This document shows, in pieces, positions 27,201-35,203 of a stretch of 64,000 nt of DNA (positions within the stretch are counted from its first letter, which is position 1; each line of letters starts with the position of its first letter). The position numbers and the translations under genes are program-made. The stretch is from assembly GCF_016907315.1 (NCBI RefSeq), contig NZ_JAFBBS010000001.1, forward strand, positions 2,294,001 to 2,358,000, read 5' to 3'. Below the pieces are notes generated by a model. The model saw nothing but the letters and a program-made list of their open reading frames with translations, ran no database searches and was not told where the DNA came from. Source of the DNA: Microbacterium esteraromaticum. GTDB taxonomy: Bacteria; Actinomycetota; Actinomycetes; Actinomycetales; Microbacteriaceae.

Positions 27201-27742
27201 TCGCATCTGCCGACGGCACCGAGGGGCGTCTGGTCGACGGCGTCGACCCGGGGCTGCACATCGTGCCCATCCGGCACCGGGGCAACGCCACCCAGTCGGC
27301 GGAGGAGGCCGCGGAAGTCGTGCGCATCGTCCGTGACCTGATCGGACGCACGTACGTCGACGGCATGTGCGACGATCCGCGGCGTCCACTCGAGCAGCGC
27401 GACATCATCATCGTCGCGCCCTACAACGCGCAGAAGCAGCTCATCCACGATCAGCTGTCTGCAGCGGGGTACGGCGATGTCGCCGTCGGCACGGTCGACA
27501 ACTTCCAGGGCAGGGAAGCGGTGGTGTCGATCACGTCCTTGGCGGCGTCGAGCGGACGAGACGCCCCGCGCGGACCCGAGTTCCTGCTGCTGCAGAACCG
27601 CCTCAACGTGGCGATCTCGCGCGCGAAGAGCGTCGCGTACCTCGTGCACTCGCCCGCGCTGCTCGACGACCTGCCATGGACGCCCGAGGGCGTCGCCCGC
27701 CTGAGCGCGTTCGCGCACCTCGTCGGAGCAGACCGTGACTGA
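24221..27742 (+). CDS. TM0106-family RecB-like nuclease fused to Upf1-like SF1 helicase
   Basis: About 1173 residues with three recognisable parts. (1) N-terminal RecB-like nuclease region, about 1-330, with VGFADFIARD and QDSKLA where the PD-(D/E)xK core would be, then a Cys cluster C-x2-C-x2-C (GRCATCEEQ). (2) RNase H-like segment starting FFDFEGDP near 340. (3) SF1 helicase: Walker A GPPGTGKT near 796, LVIDEAGQ near 905, GDPQQLPQ, VGTVDNFQGRE and RLNVAISRAK. It probably processes DNA or RNA ends; the in vivo role is unknown. GTG 24221 follows GAGGAGAGG; the in-frame GTG 24191 coincides with a GATAGTGT -10 box and was rejected. It overlaps the next gene by eight bases. Confidence 0.88.
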   Translation: MRVIAAENRVVWSASDLKLAAECEFAWARALDAKLGRVPAVEEPEDATLERAARLGDRHEEKVLERYVRELGESVDGGPGVVVLPKVSSADAAELAATVDATERALRSGASLVFQAAFSTPEFVGFADFIARDEPLPGESSGRWRVQDSKLARTARATALMQLGAYVDQLDRLGIPRSDEVDLILGDGTISTHRVDDLLPLFHVRRSRLRALIADRRLGDGAAGEPLAWGDDRGDLQVTACGRCATCEEQVLAHRDLLMVARMRPVQRQRLRAAGIHSIDDLAVAAAAPEGMNADTFTALRAQARLQAGVATDPAAVPPYELVSANAIGLMPRPSRGDLFFDFEGDPLYTEAVAPGESPRWGIDYLFGWIDNAEQYSALWAHTFADEKQALLDFLAFVKLRRQTHPDMHIYHYAPYETSHLSAMAARHGVGEAEVDRLLREGVFVDLYPIVLRSVRIGSRSYSIKKLEPLYMGAEVRTSDVQKGDDSIVQYVQARELQASGNDAEAQSILDDLADYNRYDCVSTRRLRDWLIGLAREAGVVPAPPDDPETRAYEPSPLSLALQAEAQSAGDESSAASYRVAAAAIDYHPREAKSFWQGHFQRLREPVSIWESTRDVLRVDAGASRVDADWAVDEGRRAQTRLVRLRGEVAPGSTLGVGSRPFALYGVPTPFDIPAPSRVIHVPHEVEIVEVLDDGYIVRERTVQGQVWDEMPVALAPAAPPNVLSQQGAIEEWAASLHHAAPVFPDDAATDILRRIPPRTVSGRPLPEAGDRGDTIDAIVHAVLDLDDSYLAVQGPPGTGKTYTGSQVIARLVRDHGYRIGVVAQSHAIVENLLERVVADGVPAAQVAKAPKDPDAPEPAFTVMRKDGMASFLAEHAHHGAVVGGTAWDYSNTRRVDRKGLDLLVIDEAGQFSLASTIAVAAGAKRLLLLGDPQQLPQVSQGTHPEPVNTSALGWVMDGSSVIDARYGYFLAESWRMHPAVAAPVSRLSYASRLASADGTEGRLVDGVDPGLHIVPIRHRGNATQSAEEAAEVVRIVRDLIGRTYVDGMCDDPRRPLEQRDIIIVAPYNAQKQLIHDQLSAAGYGDVAVGTVDNFQGREAVVSITSLAASSGRDAPRGPEFLLLQNRLNVAISRAKSVAYLVHSPALLDDLPWTPEGVARLSAFAHLVGADRD

Positions 27743-28517
27743 CCGCGTGCACACGGCCGACGACATCCTGCGCGCCTCCGCGGCGTGGGTGTGGTTCCCG
27801 AGGGGGAGCGAGCAGGAGAAGACGGATCTGCAGCTGGTGCGGCACCCGGCGCGCTTCGGCGGCGGCGTCAAGGCATCTCAGGTCGATTCGACGAGAAGCG
27901 CAGACGAGGTGCTCGAGCATGCGATCGAGCGCACCCGCGCGTGGGGCGAGACCGAGCTGACCTTCTGGACCAACGCGTCCGACAGCCCCGACCTCGAAGA
28001 CGCGCTGCAGCGACGAGGAGCACAGCACATCGACACGGTTGCGGTGCTGGCTCGTCCGATCGACGGCATCCCGATCGAGGTGCCCGGCGACGTGACCCAT
28101 GAGGTCGTCCGCACCGAGGAGCAGTTCCGCGAGCTAGACCGGATCAACGTCGCCGTGTGGGACCATCAGTCCGCGCTCACCGACGACGGGCTTCGCGATG
28201 AGCTCGACGAGATCGCCGAGTCACTGGCATCAGGAACGGGCGGCCGGGTGCTCTCGCGGCTCGACGGCGTCGCCGTCAGCACGGGCGGATGCACGGTGGC
28301 TGACGGCTTCGTGCGCCTCTGGGGCGCTGCCACCCTTCCCGAGGCACGCGGACGCGGGGCGTACCGCGCCGTGCTCGCGGGCCGGCTGCGTCTCGGCGCC
28401 GAGATGGGCGCGACGACCGCGCTGGTCAAGGGCCGGATCTCGACGTCCGCGCCGATCCTCGCGCGCGCGGGGTTCGAGCACTTCGGCGACGAACGCGGCT
28501 ACGTGCTCACCGTCTGA
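27735..28517 (+). CDS. GNAT family N-acetyltransferase
   Basis: 260 residues from GTG 27735. Two GNAT-like halves: an N-terminal region without clear motif and a C-terminal half carrying LPEARGRGAYRAVLAGRL, the acetyl-CoA binding loop, and SAPILARAGFEHFGDERGYVL, the typical closing strand. Substrate unknown. It overlaps the nuclease-helicase stop by eight bases, so it is probably co-translated; ends 11 bases from convergent upp. Confidence 0.85.
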   Translation: MTDRVHTADDILRASAAWVWFPRGSEQEKTDLQLVRHPARFGGGVKASQVDSTRSADEVLEHAIERTRAWGETELTFWTNASDSPDLEDALQRRGAQHIDTVAVLARPIDGIPIEVPGDVTHEVVRTEEQFRELDRINVAVWDHQSALTDDGLRDELDEIAESLASGTGGRVLSRLDGVAVSTGGCTVADGFVRLWGAATLPEARGRGAYRAVLAGRLRLGAEMGATTALVKGRISTSAPILARAGFEHFGDERGYVLTV

Positions 28518-28528
28518 GCGGCGAGCGG

Positions 28529-29161
28529 TCAGACGGTGCCGTACAGGCGGTCTCCGGCGTCGCCGAGCCCGGGCACGATGTAGCCCTTCTCGTTCAGACG
28601 CTCGTCGAGCGCGCCGAGCACCAGGGTGACGTCGGCGTCGCCGACCATGTTCTCGATCGCAGCGACGCCCTCGGGGGTGCCGAGCAGGCAGATCGCGGTG
28701 ACGTTCTTCGCGCCGCGGTCGAAGAGGAACTGGATAGCGGCCGCCAGCGAGCCGCCGGTCGCAAGCATCGGGTCGATCGCGAAGCACTGCCGGTCGCTGA
28801 GGTCGTCGGGCAGACGCTCTGCGTACGTGGTCGGCTCGAAGGTCTCCTCATCGCGCACCATGCCGAGGAAACCGACCTCCGCGGTGGGGATGAGCTTGAC
28901 CAGGCCCTCGAGCATCCCGAGACCGGCGCGCAGGATCGGCACCACGATCGGGCGCGGCTCGGCGATCTTCACACCCATCGTCGTCGTCACAGGCGTCTTC
29001 ACCTCGACCGGCTCGACCTTGACCTCCCGCGTCGCCTCATAGGCGAGCAGGGTCACGAGCTCCTCGGTCAGCTGGCGGAAGACCGGAGACGAGGTCCTCT
29101 CATCCCGCAGCACCGTGAGCTTGTGAGTGATGAGCGGGTGATCGGCCACATGAACGCGCAT
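28529..29161 (-). CDS. upp: Uracil phosphoribosyltransferase
   Basis: 210 residues, the normal length. Key segments: [25 protein letters not shown] (uracil-side loop) and [17 protein letters not shown] (the PRPP-binding loop), ending with [13 protein letters not shown] as in all bacterial Upp. It salvages uracil to UMP. TAATCT ends six bases before the ATG, predicting a leaderless message. It diverges from tadA over 81 bases, an arrangement common in actinobacteria. Confidence 0.97.
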   Translation of the reverse strand: MRVHVADHPLITHKLTVLRDERTSSPVFRQLTEELVTLLAYEATREVKVEPVEVKTPVTTTMGVKIAEPRPIVVPILRAGLGMLEGLVKLIPTAEVGFLGMVRDEETFEPTTYAERLPDDLSDRQCFAIDPMLATGGSLAAAIQFLFDRGAKNVTAICLLGTPEGVAAIENMVGDADVTLVLGALDERLNEKGYIVPGLGDAGDRLYGTV

Positions 29162-29242
29162 GGGTACAGATTACTTGCCGAGCCTCCACTCACCAGCACT
29201 GGCCGCACGGAGGGCGGCTAGGCTCGACCGTCGGGAGGGCCG

Positions 29243-29698
29243 ATGACCGCTGCAGACGACGACGCGATGCGTCGCGCACTCGCGCTCGCCGCCGAGGCCG
29301 GCGCCGAGGGCGATGTGCCGGTCGGAGCCGTGGTGACGGATGCGCGCGGTGCGATCATCAGCGAGGGACGCAATCTGCGGGAGCAGACGCACGATCCCAC
29401 CGCGCACGCCGAGATCGTGGCGCTGCGCGCCGCCGCCGAGGCGCAACGTGGGTGGAACCTCGAGCAGCACACGCTTGTCGTCACGCTCGAGCCGTGCATC
29501 ATGTGCGCGGGGGCGATCCTGCAGGCCCGCATCGGGCGGGTGGTCTTCGGCGCCTGGGACGACAAGGCCGGCGCCGCGGGGTCGATGTACGACGTGCTGC
29601 GCGACCGGCGCCTCCCGTATCGCGCTGAGGTGGTCGGTGGCATCCGGGCCGATGACGCGACCGCGTTGCTGCGGGATTTCTTCGAGTCGCGTCGCTGA
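29243..29698 (+). CDS. tadA: tRNA-specific adenosine deaminase
   Basis: 151 residues. Zinc deaminase motif HAEIVAL (His and catalytic Glu near residue 55) and PCIMCAGA (two Cys ligands). It converts A34 of the tRNA-Arg anticodon to inosine. ATG 29243 follows GGGAGGG, with a TAGGCT -10 box about 19 bases upstream. Convergent with the CDF transporter; the intervening gap holds a repeat element. Confidence 0.95.
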   Translation: MTAADDDAMRRALALAAEAGAEGDVPVGAVVTDARGAIISEGRNLREQTHDPTAHAEIVALRAAAEAQRGWNLEQHTLVVTLEPCIMCAGAILQARIGRVVFGAWDDKAGAAGSMYDVLRDRRLPYRAEVVGGIRADDATALLRDFFESRR

Positions 29699-29719
29699 CC
29701 GCACTCGCGGGTGAGCGGG

Positions 29720-29826
29720 TCGCGCGGAGATGTACGTCTGGCGCGGACGGATGCCCGGAATCTCTCCGCGCGAAGCGCACATCTCCGCGCGAAGCGCACA
29801 GCTCAGATCGCGGCCGCACAGCTCAG
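29720..29826. repeat. Convergent-gap inverted/tandem repeat element A
   Basis: TCGCGCGGAGATGT (29720-29733) is followed by a spacer containing GGATGCCCGG (29749-29758), then two tandem copies of TCTCCGCGCGAAGCGCAC (29763-29780, 29782-29799). The second copy overlaps a perfect complement of the first motif (29779-29792). GCACAGCTCAG then occurs twice (29796-29806, 29816-29826). It lies between convergent tadA and a CDF gene and could act as a bidirectional terminator. Confidence 0.7.
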
Positions 29827-29844
29827 GCCGACGGTCCGGGTCGG

Positions 29845-30816
29845 TCAGTCCGACGAGGGGAAGACGAACGCGTCGGTCGACGGCTGAGGATCGAGCGCGG
29901 GCCGGTACACGTCGGGCTCGAGGTAGATCACGCGCGCCGCGGGTACGGCATCCCGGATGCGGCGCTCGATCTCGTCGATGTCGGCGGCAGCCTCGCGCAC
30001 GGTCTTGTCGGCCGTGAGAGCGATCTTCGCCGCGACCATCAGCTCGTCAGGGCCGAGGTAGAGCGTCTTGATGTGGATGAGCTTCTCGACGTCGGGGCCG
30101 TCGACGATGGCGTCGACGATGCGGTCGTGATCCGCACGGCTGGCGCCCTCGCCGATCAGCAGGCTCTTGGTCTCGATCGCCAGCACGATCGCGATCACGA
30201 TGAGCAGCAGACCGATCATCAGCGTGCCCAGGGCGTCGAACAGCGGGTCGCCCGTGATCAGGGTCAGGCCGACGCCGAACAGGGCGAAGGTCAGGCCGAC
30301 GAGCGCGCCGGTGTCTTCGAGCAGCACGACGGGCAGCTCGGGGGCCTTCGAGCGGCGGATGAACGACAGCCACGACTGGCCCTCTTCTCGCACCGCGTTG
30401 CTCTCGCGCACGGCGGTGCGCAGCGAGAACGACTCGAGCACGATAGCGATCACGAGCACGGCCAGCGGCAGCCACCACCAGGTGTGGTCGATCTCGTGCG
30501 GGTCGACGATCTTCTGCACGCCCTCGTAGACCGCGAAGAGGCCACCGAGCGAGAACAGGATGATCGACACGACGAACGCCGACACGTACCGCTCACGGCC
30601 GTAGCCGAACGGGTGCGCCCGGTCGGCTTCACGCGTGGCGCGCCGATTGCCGAGCATCAGCAGCAGCTGGTTGCCCGAGTCGGCGATCGAGTGGATCGCC
30701 TCGGCGAGCATCGACGCCGAACCAGACAGTGCCCACGCGATGAACTTGGCCAGGGCGATGCCCATGTTCGCCAGGAATGCCGCGATGATCGCCTTGCTGC
30801 CGCCGGATGCGCTCAT
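29845..30816 (-). CDS. Cation diffusion facilitator (CDF) metal transporter
   Basis: 323 residues from ATG 30816. Six hydrophobic segments in the first 230 residues, with SMLAEAIHSIADSGNQLLL in segment 2 carrying the CDF metal-site pattern (here His and Asp in HSIADS), and a C-terminal cytoplasmic domain ending in a Pro/Asp-rich tail. Likely exports a divalent metal such as Zn, Fe or Mn in exchange for protons; the ion cannot be decided. TAGACT lies seven bases before the ATG, predicting a leaderless transcript. The first ATG upstream in the longer frame has no support. Confidence 0.9.
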   Translation of the reverse strand: MSASGGSKAIIAAFLANMGIALAKFIAWALSGSASMLAEAIHSIADSGNQLLLMLGNRRATREADRAHPFGYGRERYVSAFVVSIILFSLGGLFAVYEGVQKIVDPHEIDHTWWWLPLAVLVIAIVLESFSLRTAVRESNAVREEGQSWLSFIRRSKAPELPVVLLEDTGALVGLTFALFGVGLTLITGDPLFDALGTLMIGLLLIVIAIVLAIETKSLLIGEGASRADHDRIVDAIVDGPDVEKLIHIKTLYLGPDELMVAAKIALTADKTVREAAADIDEIERRIRDAVPAARVIYLEPDVYRPALDPQPSTDAFVFPSSD

Positions 30817-30903
30817 GACCCCGAGTCTACGACGGGCCGGCACCCAGTTCACGGGGGCACGGCGGGGGTCGATGGCCGGTCGGTCGCCGACATCATGTCA
30901 GAG

Positions 30904-32055
30904 TCAGCGGACGAGGCCGCTCTGCTCGGCGTCGTCCGCGAATCTCCCGAGCTCGGGGCTCTGCAGGTAGAAGCGCTCGGGTCGCATGCCCCTGAGCTCC
31001 ACGACGTCCTCCCCGTCGAGAACCTCGCGAGCCACGACGTCTGCCCAGATCGGCCCCCAGCCGATGCCTCCGTGCGAGAGCACGTGGTACAGGCCCTGCA
31101 CCCAGGAGAGCCCTCCGACGACAGGTCCGCCCGGTGGGATGGGGCGGAGTCCGACCCGCGTAGCCGAGACGCCCACGCCCTGAAGCGCGGGGATGGTCTT
31201 CGCCACGTCGGCGACGATGCGCTCGGCCGACCAGCCGTTCGCTCCGTGTCGGCTCGTCATCGACTCCCCGCGCCAGTGGATCGCCATCCCACCGCCAGGA
31301 TGCGGACGGGAGAGCCACATGGGCGCATTGAGCACCGCAGGCGGCGCCAGTGCGGGATCGACAGGGTCCGTGTAGATCATCCGCCCTGGAACGACGTCCA
31401 GCGGAAGGGCAACGTCAGCGAGAGCCGCGATGTGGCTTCCCCAGCTGCCCGCGGCGTTTATCACGAGGTCGGCTTCGATGCGCTCGCCGGATGCCGTGAT
31501 GACGCCGGTGATCCGGTCGCCCGCACGCAGGAGGCCGGCGACCGCAGTCTGTTCGCGGACTGTTCCGCCCAGAGCCTCGAGTCGGTCGATGAGCCGGTCT
31601 ATCAGCGCTGGGGCATCCACCCAGCCGCTATCGGGTTCGAAGACGAACTCGGTGCCGTCGGCAACGCGTAGACCGCCCATCCGCTCGCGCGCGCTGGCGG
31701 CATCCCACACCTCGAGCTCGACGCCGCGGCGGATGCATGTCGCGGCGAGCTCGCGAAAGGAGGTCTGCTCCTCGGGAGTTCCCCACGCGAGCGTCCCGCA
31801 CCAGTGGACCCAGTCGCCGCCGACCTCTTCGACGAGCTCCTTGAATCGAGGGTGGACGGTCGGGCGGAGGGCGGCTCGCCCGGCATCCTCCGACCATGCC
31901 CGCTGTGGAAAGGAGGAGAGCCAGGCGAACGAAGAGCGGCTCGTCCCGTGCGCCCGTACGCCGGCTTCGAGCAGCTCGACCGACGCGCCACGCTCCTGGA
32001 GTCGGTACGCGATATGAGCACCGACGGAGCCGGCTCCGATGACGACGATCTTCAC
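30904..32055 (-). CDS. FAD-dependent oxidoreductase, DAO family (copy 1 of the cluster)
   Basis: 383 residues. The N-terminal dinucleotide fold is KIVVIGAGSVGAHIAYRL with Glu at the end of strand 2 (LLEAG); the C-terminal FAD loop is VGLRPIPPGGPVVGG with GGIGWGP. This is the D-amino-acid oxidase/glycine oxidase/sarcosine oxidase superfamily, which oxidises C-N bonds of amino acids or amines. The GTG start lies two bases after the stop of the hydrolase gene. It is the last gene of the seven-gene minus-strand importer operon, so it probably acts on the imported compound or its hydrolysis product. Confidence 0.88.
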   Translation of the reverse strand: MKIVVIGAGSVGAHIAYRLQERGASVELLEAGVRAHGTSRSSFAWLSSFPQRAWSEDAGRAALRPTVHPRFKELVEEVGGDWVHWCGTLAWGTPEEQTSFRELAATCIRRGVELEVWDAASARERMGGLRVADGTEFVFEPDSGWVDAPALIDRLIDRLEALGGTVREQTAVAGLLRAGDRITGVITASGERIEADLVINAAGSWGSHIAALADVALPLDVVPGRMIYTDPVDPALAPPAVLNAPMWLSRPHPGGGMAIHWRGESMTSRHGANGWSAERIVADVAKTIPALQGVGVSATRVGLRPIPPGGPVVGGLSWVQGLYHVLSHGGIGWGPIWADVVAREVLDGEDVVELRGMRPERFYLQSPELGRFADDAEQSGLVR

Positions 32056-32057
32056 GG

Positions 32058-32651
32058 TCAGGACCGCTGCTCGGCGATGAATGACGCGACGACCTCGGCG
32101 ACGCTGCGCACACGGCCGATGTAAGGCAGCACGTTCTTCAGCGATCCCTCGTGACCTGCCAGGTTGGCGGCGCCCATGGCATCCTCGACCGCGATGACGT
32201 CGTAGCCCATGTTGTATGCGCTGCGCGCCGTTCCCTCGACGCCGAAGTGCGTCGAGATGCCGGCGATGACAATCGTGTCGATCCCGTGGCGGCGCAGCTC
32301 CAGGTCCAGCTCGGATCCGTAGAACGCGTCGAAGCTGCGCTTGACGATGACCGGCTCCGTTGCGAGCGGCTGCAGCTGGGGGACGATCTGATCCCATCCC
32401 TGGGGGCGCGTCGGCCGAGCGGGACGGGCGACATCCATCTTCGGGTGCAGGGCATCGGACTCGTCGGGCAGGAAGCTGGTGCGGACGTAGACGACCAGGC
32501 CACCTCCGGCGCGTGCAGCGTCGACGATGGTCGAGACGCGGGAGATCACCTCGTCGGCGGAGTTCGGAAAGGAGTCGTGACTGGCGACGCCGTTCTGCAT
32601 GTCGATCGAGATGAATGCGGTGCGGCGGGGGTCGAAGAGCGGCTCGGTCAT
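32058..32651 (-). CDS. Isochorismatase-fold hydrolase, YecD-like, lacking the catalytic Cys
   Basis: 197 residues. Family triad positions: Asp17 in ISIDMQNG and Lys104 in VIVKRSFDAF are present, but the usual nucleophilic Cys is replaced by Gly137 in GISTHFGVEGTAR. The same segment is Cys-less in YecD-like and true isochorismatase proteins, so amidase chemistry through a Cys nucleophile is unlikely. ATG follows AAGGA. It is sandwiched between the binding-protein gene and the FAD oxidoreductase gene of the importer operon; its substrate is probably related to the imported molecule. Confidence 0.87.
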   Translation of the reverse strand: MTEPLFDPRRTAFISIDMQNGVASHDSFPNSADEVISRVSTIVDAARAGGGLVVYVRTSFLPDESDALHPKMDVARPARPTRPQGWDQIVPQLQPLATEPVIVKRSFDAFYGSELDLELRRHGIDTIVIAGISTHFGVEGTARSAYNMGYDVIAVEDAMGAANLAGHEGSLKNVLPYIGRVRSVAEVVASFIAEQRS

Positions 32652-32693
32652 GGGGTGTTCCTTCGGCAGTGGGTGGCAGGTGCAGTCAGACGA

Positions 32694-32740
32694 GGAGGGG
32701 TGGCCAGTGGTACATGGTGAGCGCCACCGACCACCCCTCC
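32694..32740 (-). terminator. Hairpin between binding-protein and hydrolase genes
   Basis: GGAGGGGTGG and CCACCCCTCC form a perfect 10-bp stem enclosing 27 bases that contain a further short stem; it starts eight bases past the binding-protein stop. No U-run on the minus strand, so it is likely a partial terminator or RNA-stabilising structure inside the operon. Confidence 0.65.
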
Positions 32741-32748
32741 TTGCAGGG

Positions 32749-34326
32749 TCAGTTCAGGGTGATGTCGTCGAAGTAGGTACGGTCGTCGAGGCGCGGCTCG
32801 AAGGTCACGCGCTTCGACACGCCGTATGCAGCCGGGAGCTGGTACAGGAACACGTGCGCCCGGTCGTCAGCGATGATCTGCAGCGCCTCCTGGTAGTTCT
32901 TCTCGCGCTGGTCCTGGTCCAGGCTCGTGTTCGCTTCGCGCAGCAGCTCGTTGACCTTCGGATTGTCGTAGTCCGCGCGACCGACGTTCGCCGGATCACC
33001 GGCGAGGTAGTGGCCGACGGAGTACTTGGCATCCAGCAGGGCATCGGCCAGGCCGATGATCATGCCCTCGCCGAAGGTGTTGTTCCCGAACGCGTCGCTC
33101 ATGGCGGCACCCTCGAGCACTTCGAGCTTGACCGTGAAGCCGGCCTCCTCGAGCATCTGCGCGATCATCTGCGTGGCATCCGCGTCGAGCGGGTAGCGGT
33201 TGTTGGGGGCGGTGATATTCAGCACGATCGGCTCGCCGGTCTCGGCCTCCACCTCGGAGACGAGCTCCTTCGCGCGGTCGAGGTCGTAGACGAACGTGTC
33301 CTGGAGATCAGGGTTCGCGCCGAAGATGCCGACAGGCACCCTCGAGCGGATCGGCTTCGCCGCACCCTTATAGAGGCCCTCGGTGATCTCCTCGTTGTCG
33401 ATGGCGAGGTCGATGGCCTCGCGAACGCGCTTGTCGGCGGTGATCCACCCCTCCTTGTTGCGCAGGAGCATGAGCATGGTCCGGGTGGTGTCTCCGAAGA
33501 CGACGTCCGCGCTGTCCTCGGACTCGAGGCGGTCCCAGTCGACCGGAGGGATGTCGGTGATGATGTCCACGCCACCGGTGAGCAGTTCGCCGATGCGGGT
33601 CGACGCCTCGGGGATCACGCGGAACTCCACCTCGTCCCATTTGGGTTCGCCGCCGAAGTAGTCATCGTAGGCGTCGAGAACGATCCGGTCATCTGGGGTC
33701 CACTTGCGGATCTGGTATGGGCCCGACCCGATCGGGGCCTTGAAGAACTCCTCGAGCCCGACTTCGTCGATCAGCTTCGAGGGCATGATGTCTCCACCGC
33801 TCTTCGCCAGAAGGCGGATCAGAGTGGGCATCGGCTCCTTCGTCTTGATCTGCACGGTGTGTTCGTCGACGGCGGTGACGTCGTCGATGCCGTTCCAGTA
33901 GAGGTACTCGAGCAGGCCGTCATCGTCGGAGGGACGGTTCAGCGAGAAGGCCACGTCCTCCGCGGTGAGGGCGTCGCCGTTCTGGAACGTCACGTCCTCG
34001 CGGAGGTGGAAGATCCAGGTGAGGTCATCGGGCTGCTCGTACTCGGTCACGAGGTCGGGCTGCGGCTGCATGTCGTCGTCGATGGTGAACAGGCGGCTGT
34101 ACACGTTGCGCATGATCCGCTCGCCGGGAGTCTCGACCAGGTTCTGAGGGTCGAGCGACTTGAAGTCCGAACTCTGCGCCAGGACGAGGCGCTTGACTTC
34201 GCTGTCGTCGCCCCCGTTGCTTGCTTCTTCGAGGTCGCTTCCCAGCGCGCACGAGGTGAGCGCGAGAGCGGCGACAGCCAGTGAGGACACTGCTGCGATC
34301 CGCCTCTTCTTGGATGACTGCATCAT
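32749..34326 (-). CDS. Oligopeptide/nickel-type ABC substrate-binding lipoprotein
   Basis: 525 residues with a lipoprotein signal ending in LALTSC (Cys26). The mature protein is a family-5 solute-binding protein: LDPQNLVETPGERIMRNVYSRLF near the start, PDDLTWIFHLREDVTFQNGD in the signature region, and the C-terminal lobe closing. Such proteins bind dipeptides, oligopeptides, opines or other amino-acid conjugates. Two adjacent ATGs (34326, 34323) follow AGGAGGAG. It is encoded downstream of the ATPases rather than first in the operon. Confidence 0.9.
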   Translation of the reverse strand: MMQSSKKRRIAAVSSLAVAALALTSCALGSDLEEASNGGDDSEVKRLVLAQSSDFKSLDPQNLVETPGERIMRNVYSRLFTIDDDMQPQPDLVTEYEQPDDLTWIFHLREDVTFQNGDALTAEDVAFSLNRPSDDDGLLEYLYWNGIDDVTAVDEHTVQIKTKEPMPTLIRLLAKSGGDIMPSKLIDEVGLEEFFKAPIGSGPYQIRKWTPDDRIVLDAYDDYFGGEPKWDEVEFRVIPEASTRIGELLTGGVDIITDIPPVDWDRLESEDSADVVFGDTTRTMLMLLRNKEGWITADKRVREAIDLAIDNEEITEGLYKGAAKPIRSRVPVGIFGANPDLQDTFVYDLDRAKELVSEVEAETGEPIVLNITAPNNRYPLDADATQMIAQMLEEAGFTVKLEVLEGAAMSDAFGNNTFGEGMIIGLADALLDAKYSVGHYLAGDPANVGRADYDNPKVNELLREANTSLDQDQREKNYQEALQIIADDRAHVFLYQLPAAYGVSKRVTFEPRLDDRTYFDDITLN

Positions 34327-34366
34327 TTCTCCTCCTGTGGAGATTCTTGGTGAGGGGTCGGGAATT

Positions 34367-35203
34367 TCAGACGATGGTGTCGTCGGACATGAGCTTGAAG
34401 GGGACGATGTCGCGGCTGACGGCCACGAGCCGCTGGGTGTACGGGTCGATCGGCGCCTGCAGCACCTGCGAGCTCGGCCCTTCTTCGACCACCCGGCCGC
34501 CGTTCATCACCATCACGTCGTCGCAGATGCGCTCGACCGCACTCAGCCCGTGGGCGATGAAGATGATCGAGAGTCCGAGGCGTTCGCGCAGATCGGCGAG
34601 GAGCTCGAGAACCTGAGCCTGGATCGAGACGTCGAGGGCCGAGACCGCCTCGTCGCAGACGAGCACCTTGGGCTCGAGAGCGATGGCCCGTGCGATCGCG
34701 ATGCGCTGACGCTGGCCGCCTGAGAACTGGTGTGGGTGCCGGTCGAGTGCGTTCGCATCGAGCCCGACCAGATCGAGCAGCTCGGCGCAGTGATTCACGA
34801 GCGAGGCGCGGGAATCGAAAGGGACATGACGCAGCGGTTCCCGCAGGAGCTGGAACACAGTCATCCTGGGATTCAACGAAGAGTACGGGTCCTGGAACAC
34901 GACCTGGATGTCTCGGGCGATTGAGGCGCGCACCCGGCGGGAGTGCATGTCGATATCTGCTCCGTCGAAGATCATCTGTCCGGCGTCGGGAGCCTCGAGA
35001 CCCATGACGATGTTCGCGAGAGTCGACTTGCCGGAACCGGATTCTCCGATGACGCCGAGCACCTTCGAGCGGCGAAGGGTCAGATCGACGCCGTCGAGCG
35101 CCTGGATGTCGAGCCTCTTGAGTCCCTTGCGAACATGGAAGACCTTGCGGATCCCGCGCATGGTGAGGATTGCGTCGGACGCGTCGATGCTGTTCTCAGG
35201 CAT
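34367..35203 (-). CDS. Oligopeptide-type ABC transporter ATP-binding protein (OppF/DppF-like)
   Basis: 278 residues. Walker A GESGSGKST, Q-loop QDPYSSLNPRMTV, signature FSGGQRQRIAIARAIALEP, Walker B VLVCDEAVSALD and a switch His in IFIAHGLS. The QDPYSSLNPR motif marks the OppF/DppF half. The ATG overlaps the TGA of the partner ATPase by one base and has a GGAGGAG ribosome site. Confidence 0.93.
   Translation of the reverse strand: MPENSIDASDAILTMRGIRKVFHVRKGLKRLDIQALDGVDLTLRRSKVLGVIGESGSGKSTLANIVMGLEAPDAGQMIFDGADIDMHSRRVRASIARDIQVVFQDPYSSLNPRMTVFQLLREPLRHVPFDSRASLVNHCAELLDLVGLDANALDRHPHQFSGGQRQRIAIARAIALEPKVLVCDEAVSALDVSIQAQVLELLADLRERLGLSIIFIAHGLSAVERICDDVMVMNGGRVVEEGPSSQVLQAPIDPYTQRLVAVSRDIVPFKLMSDDTIV

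Noticed and set aside
29763..29799. Short tandem repeat as a CRISPR or minisatellite
   Set aside because: Only two 18-base copies separated by one base, no spacers and no cas genes; better explained as part of a convergent-gap structure.
32599..34284. 561-codon plus-strand frame across the binding-protein gene
   Set aside because: Opposite strand has lipobox and family-5 binding-protein motifs; the plus-strand product is low-complexity Val/Asp/His/Arg.
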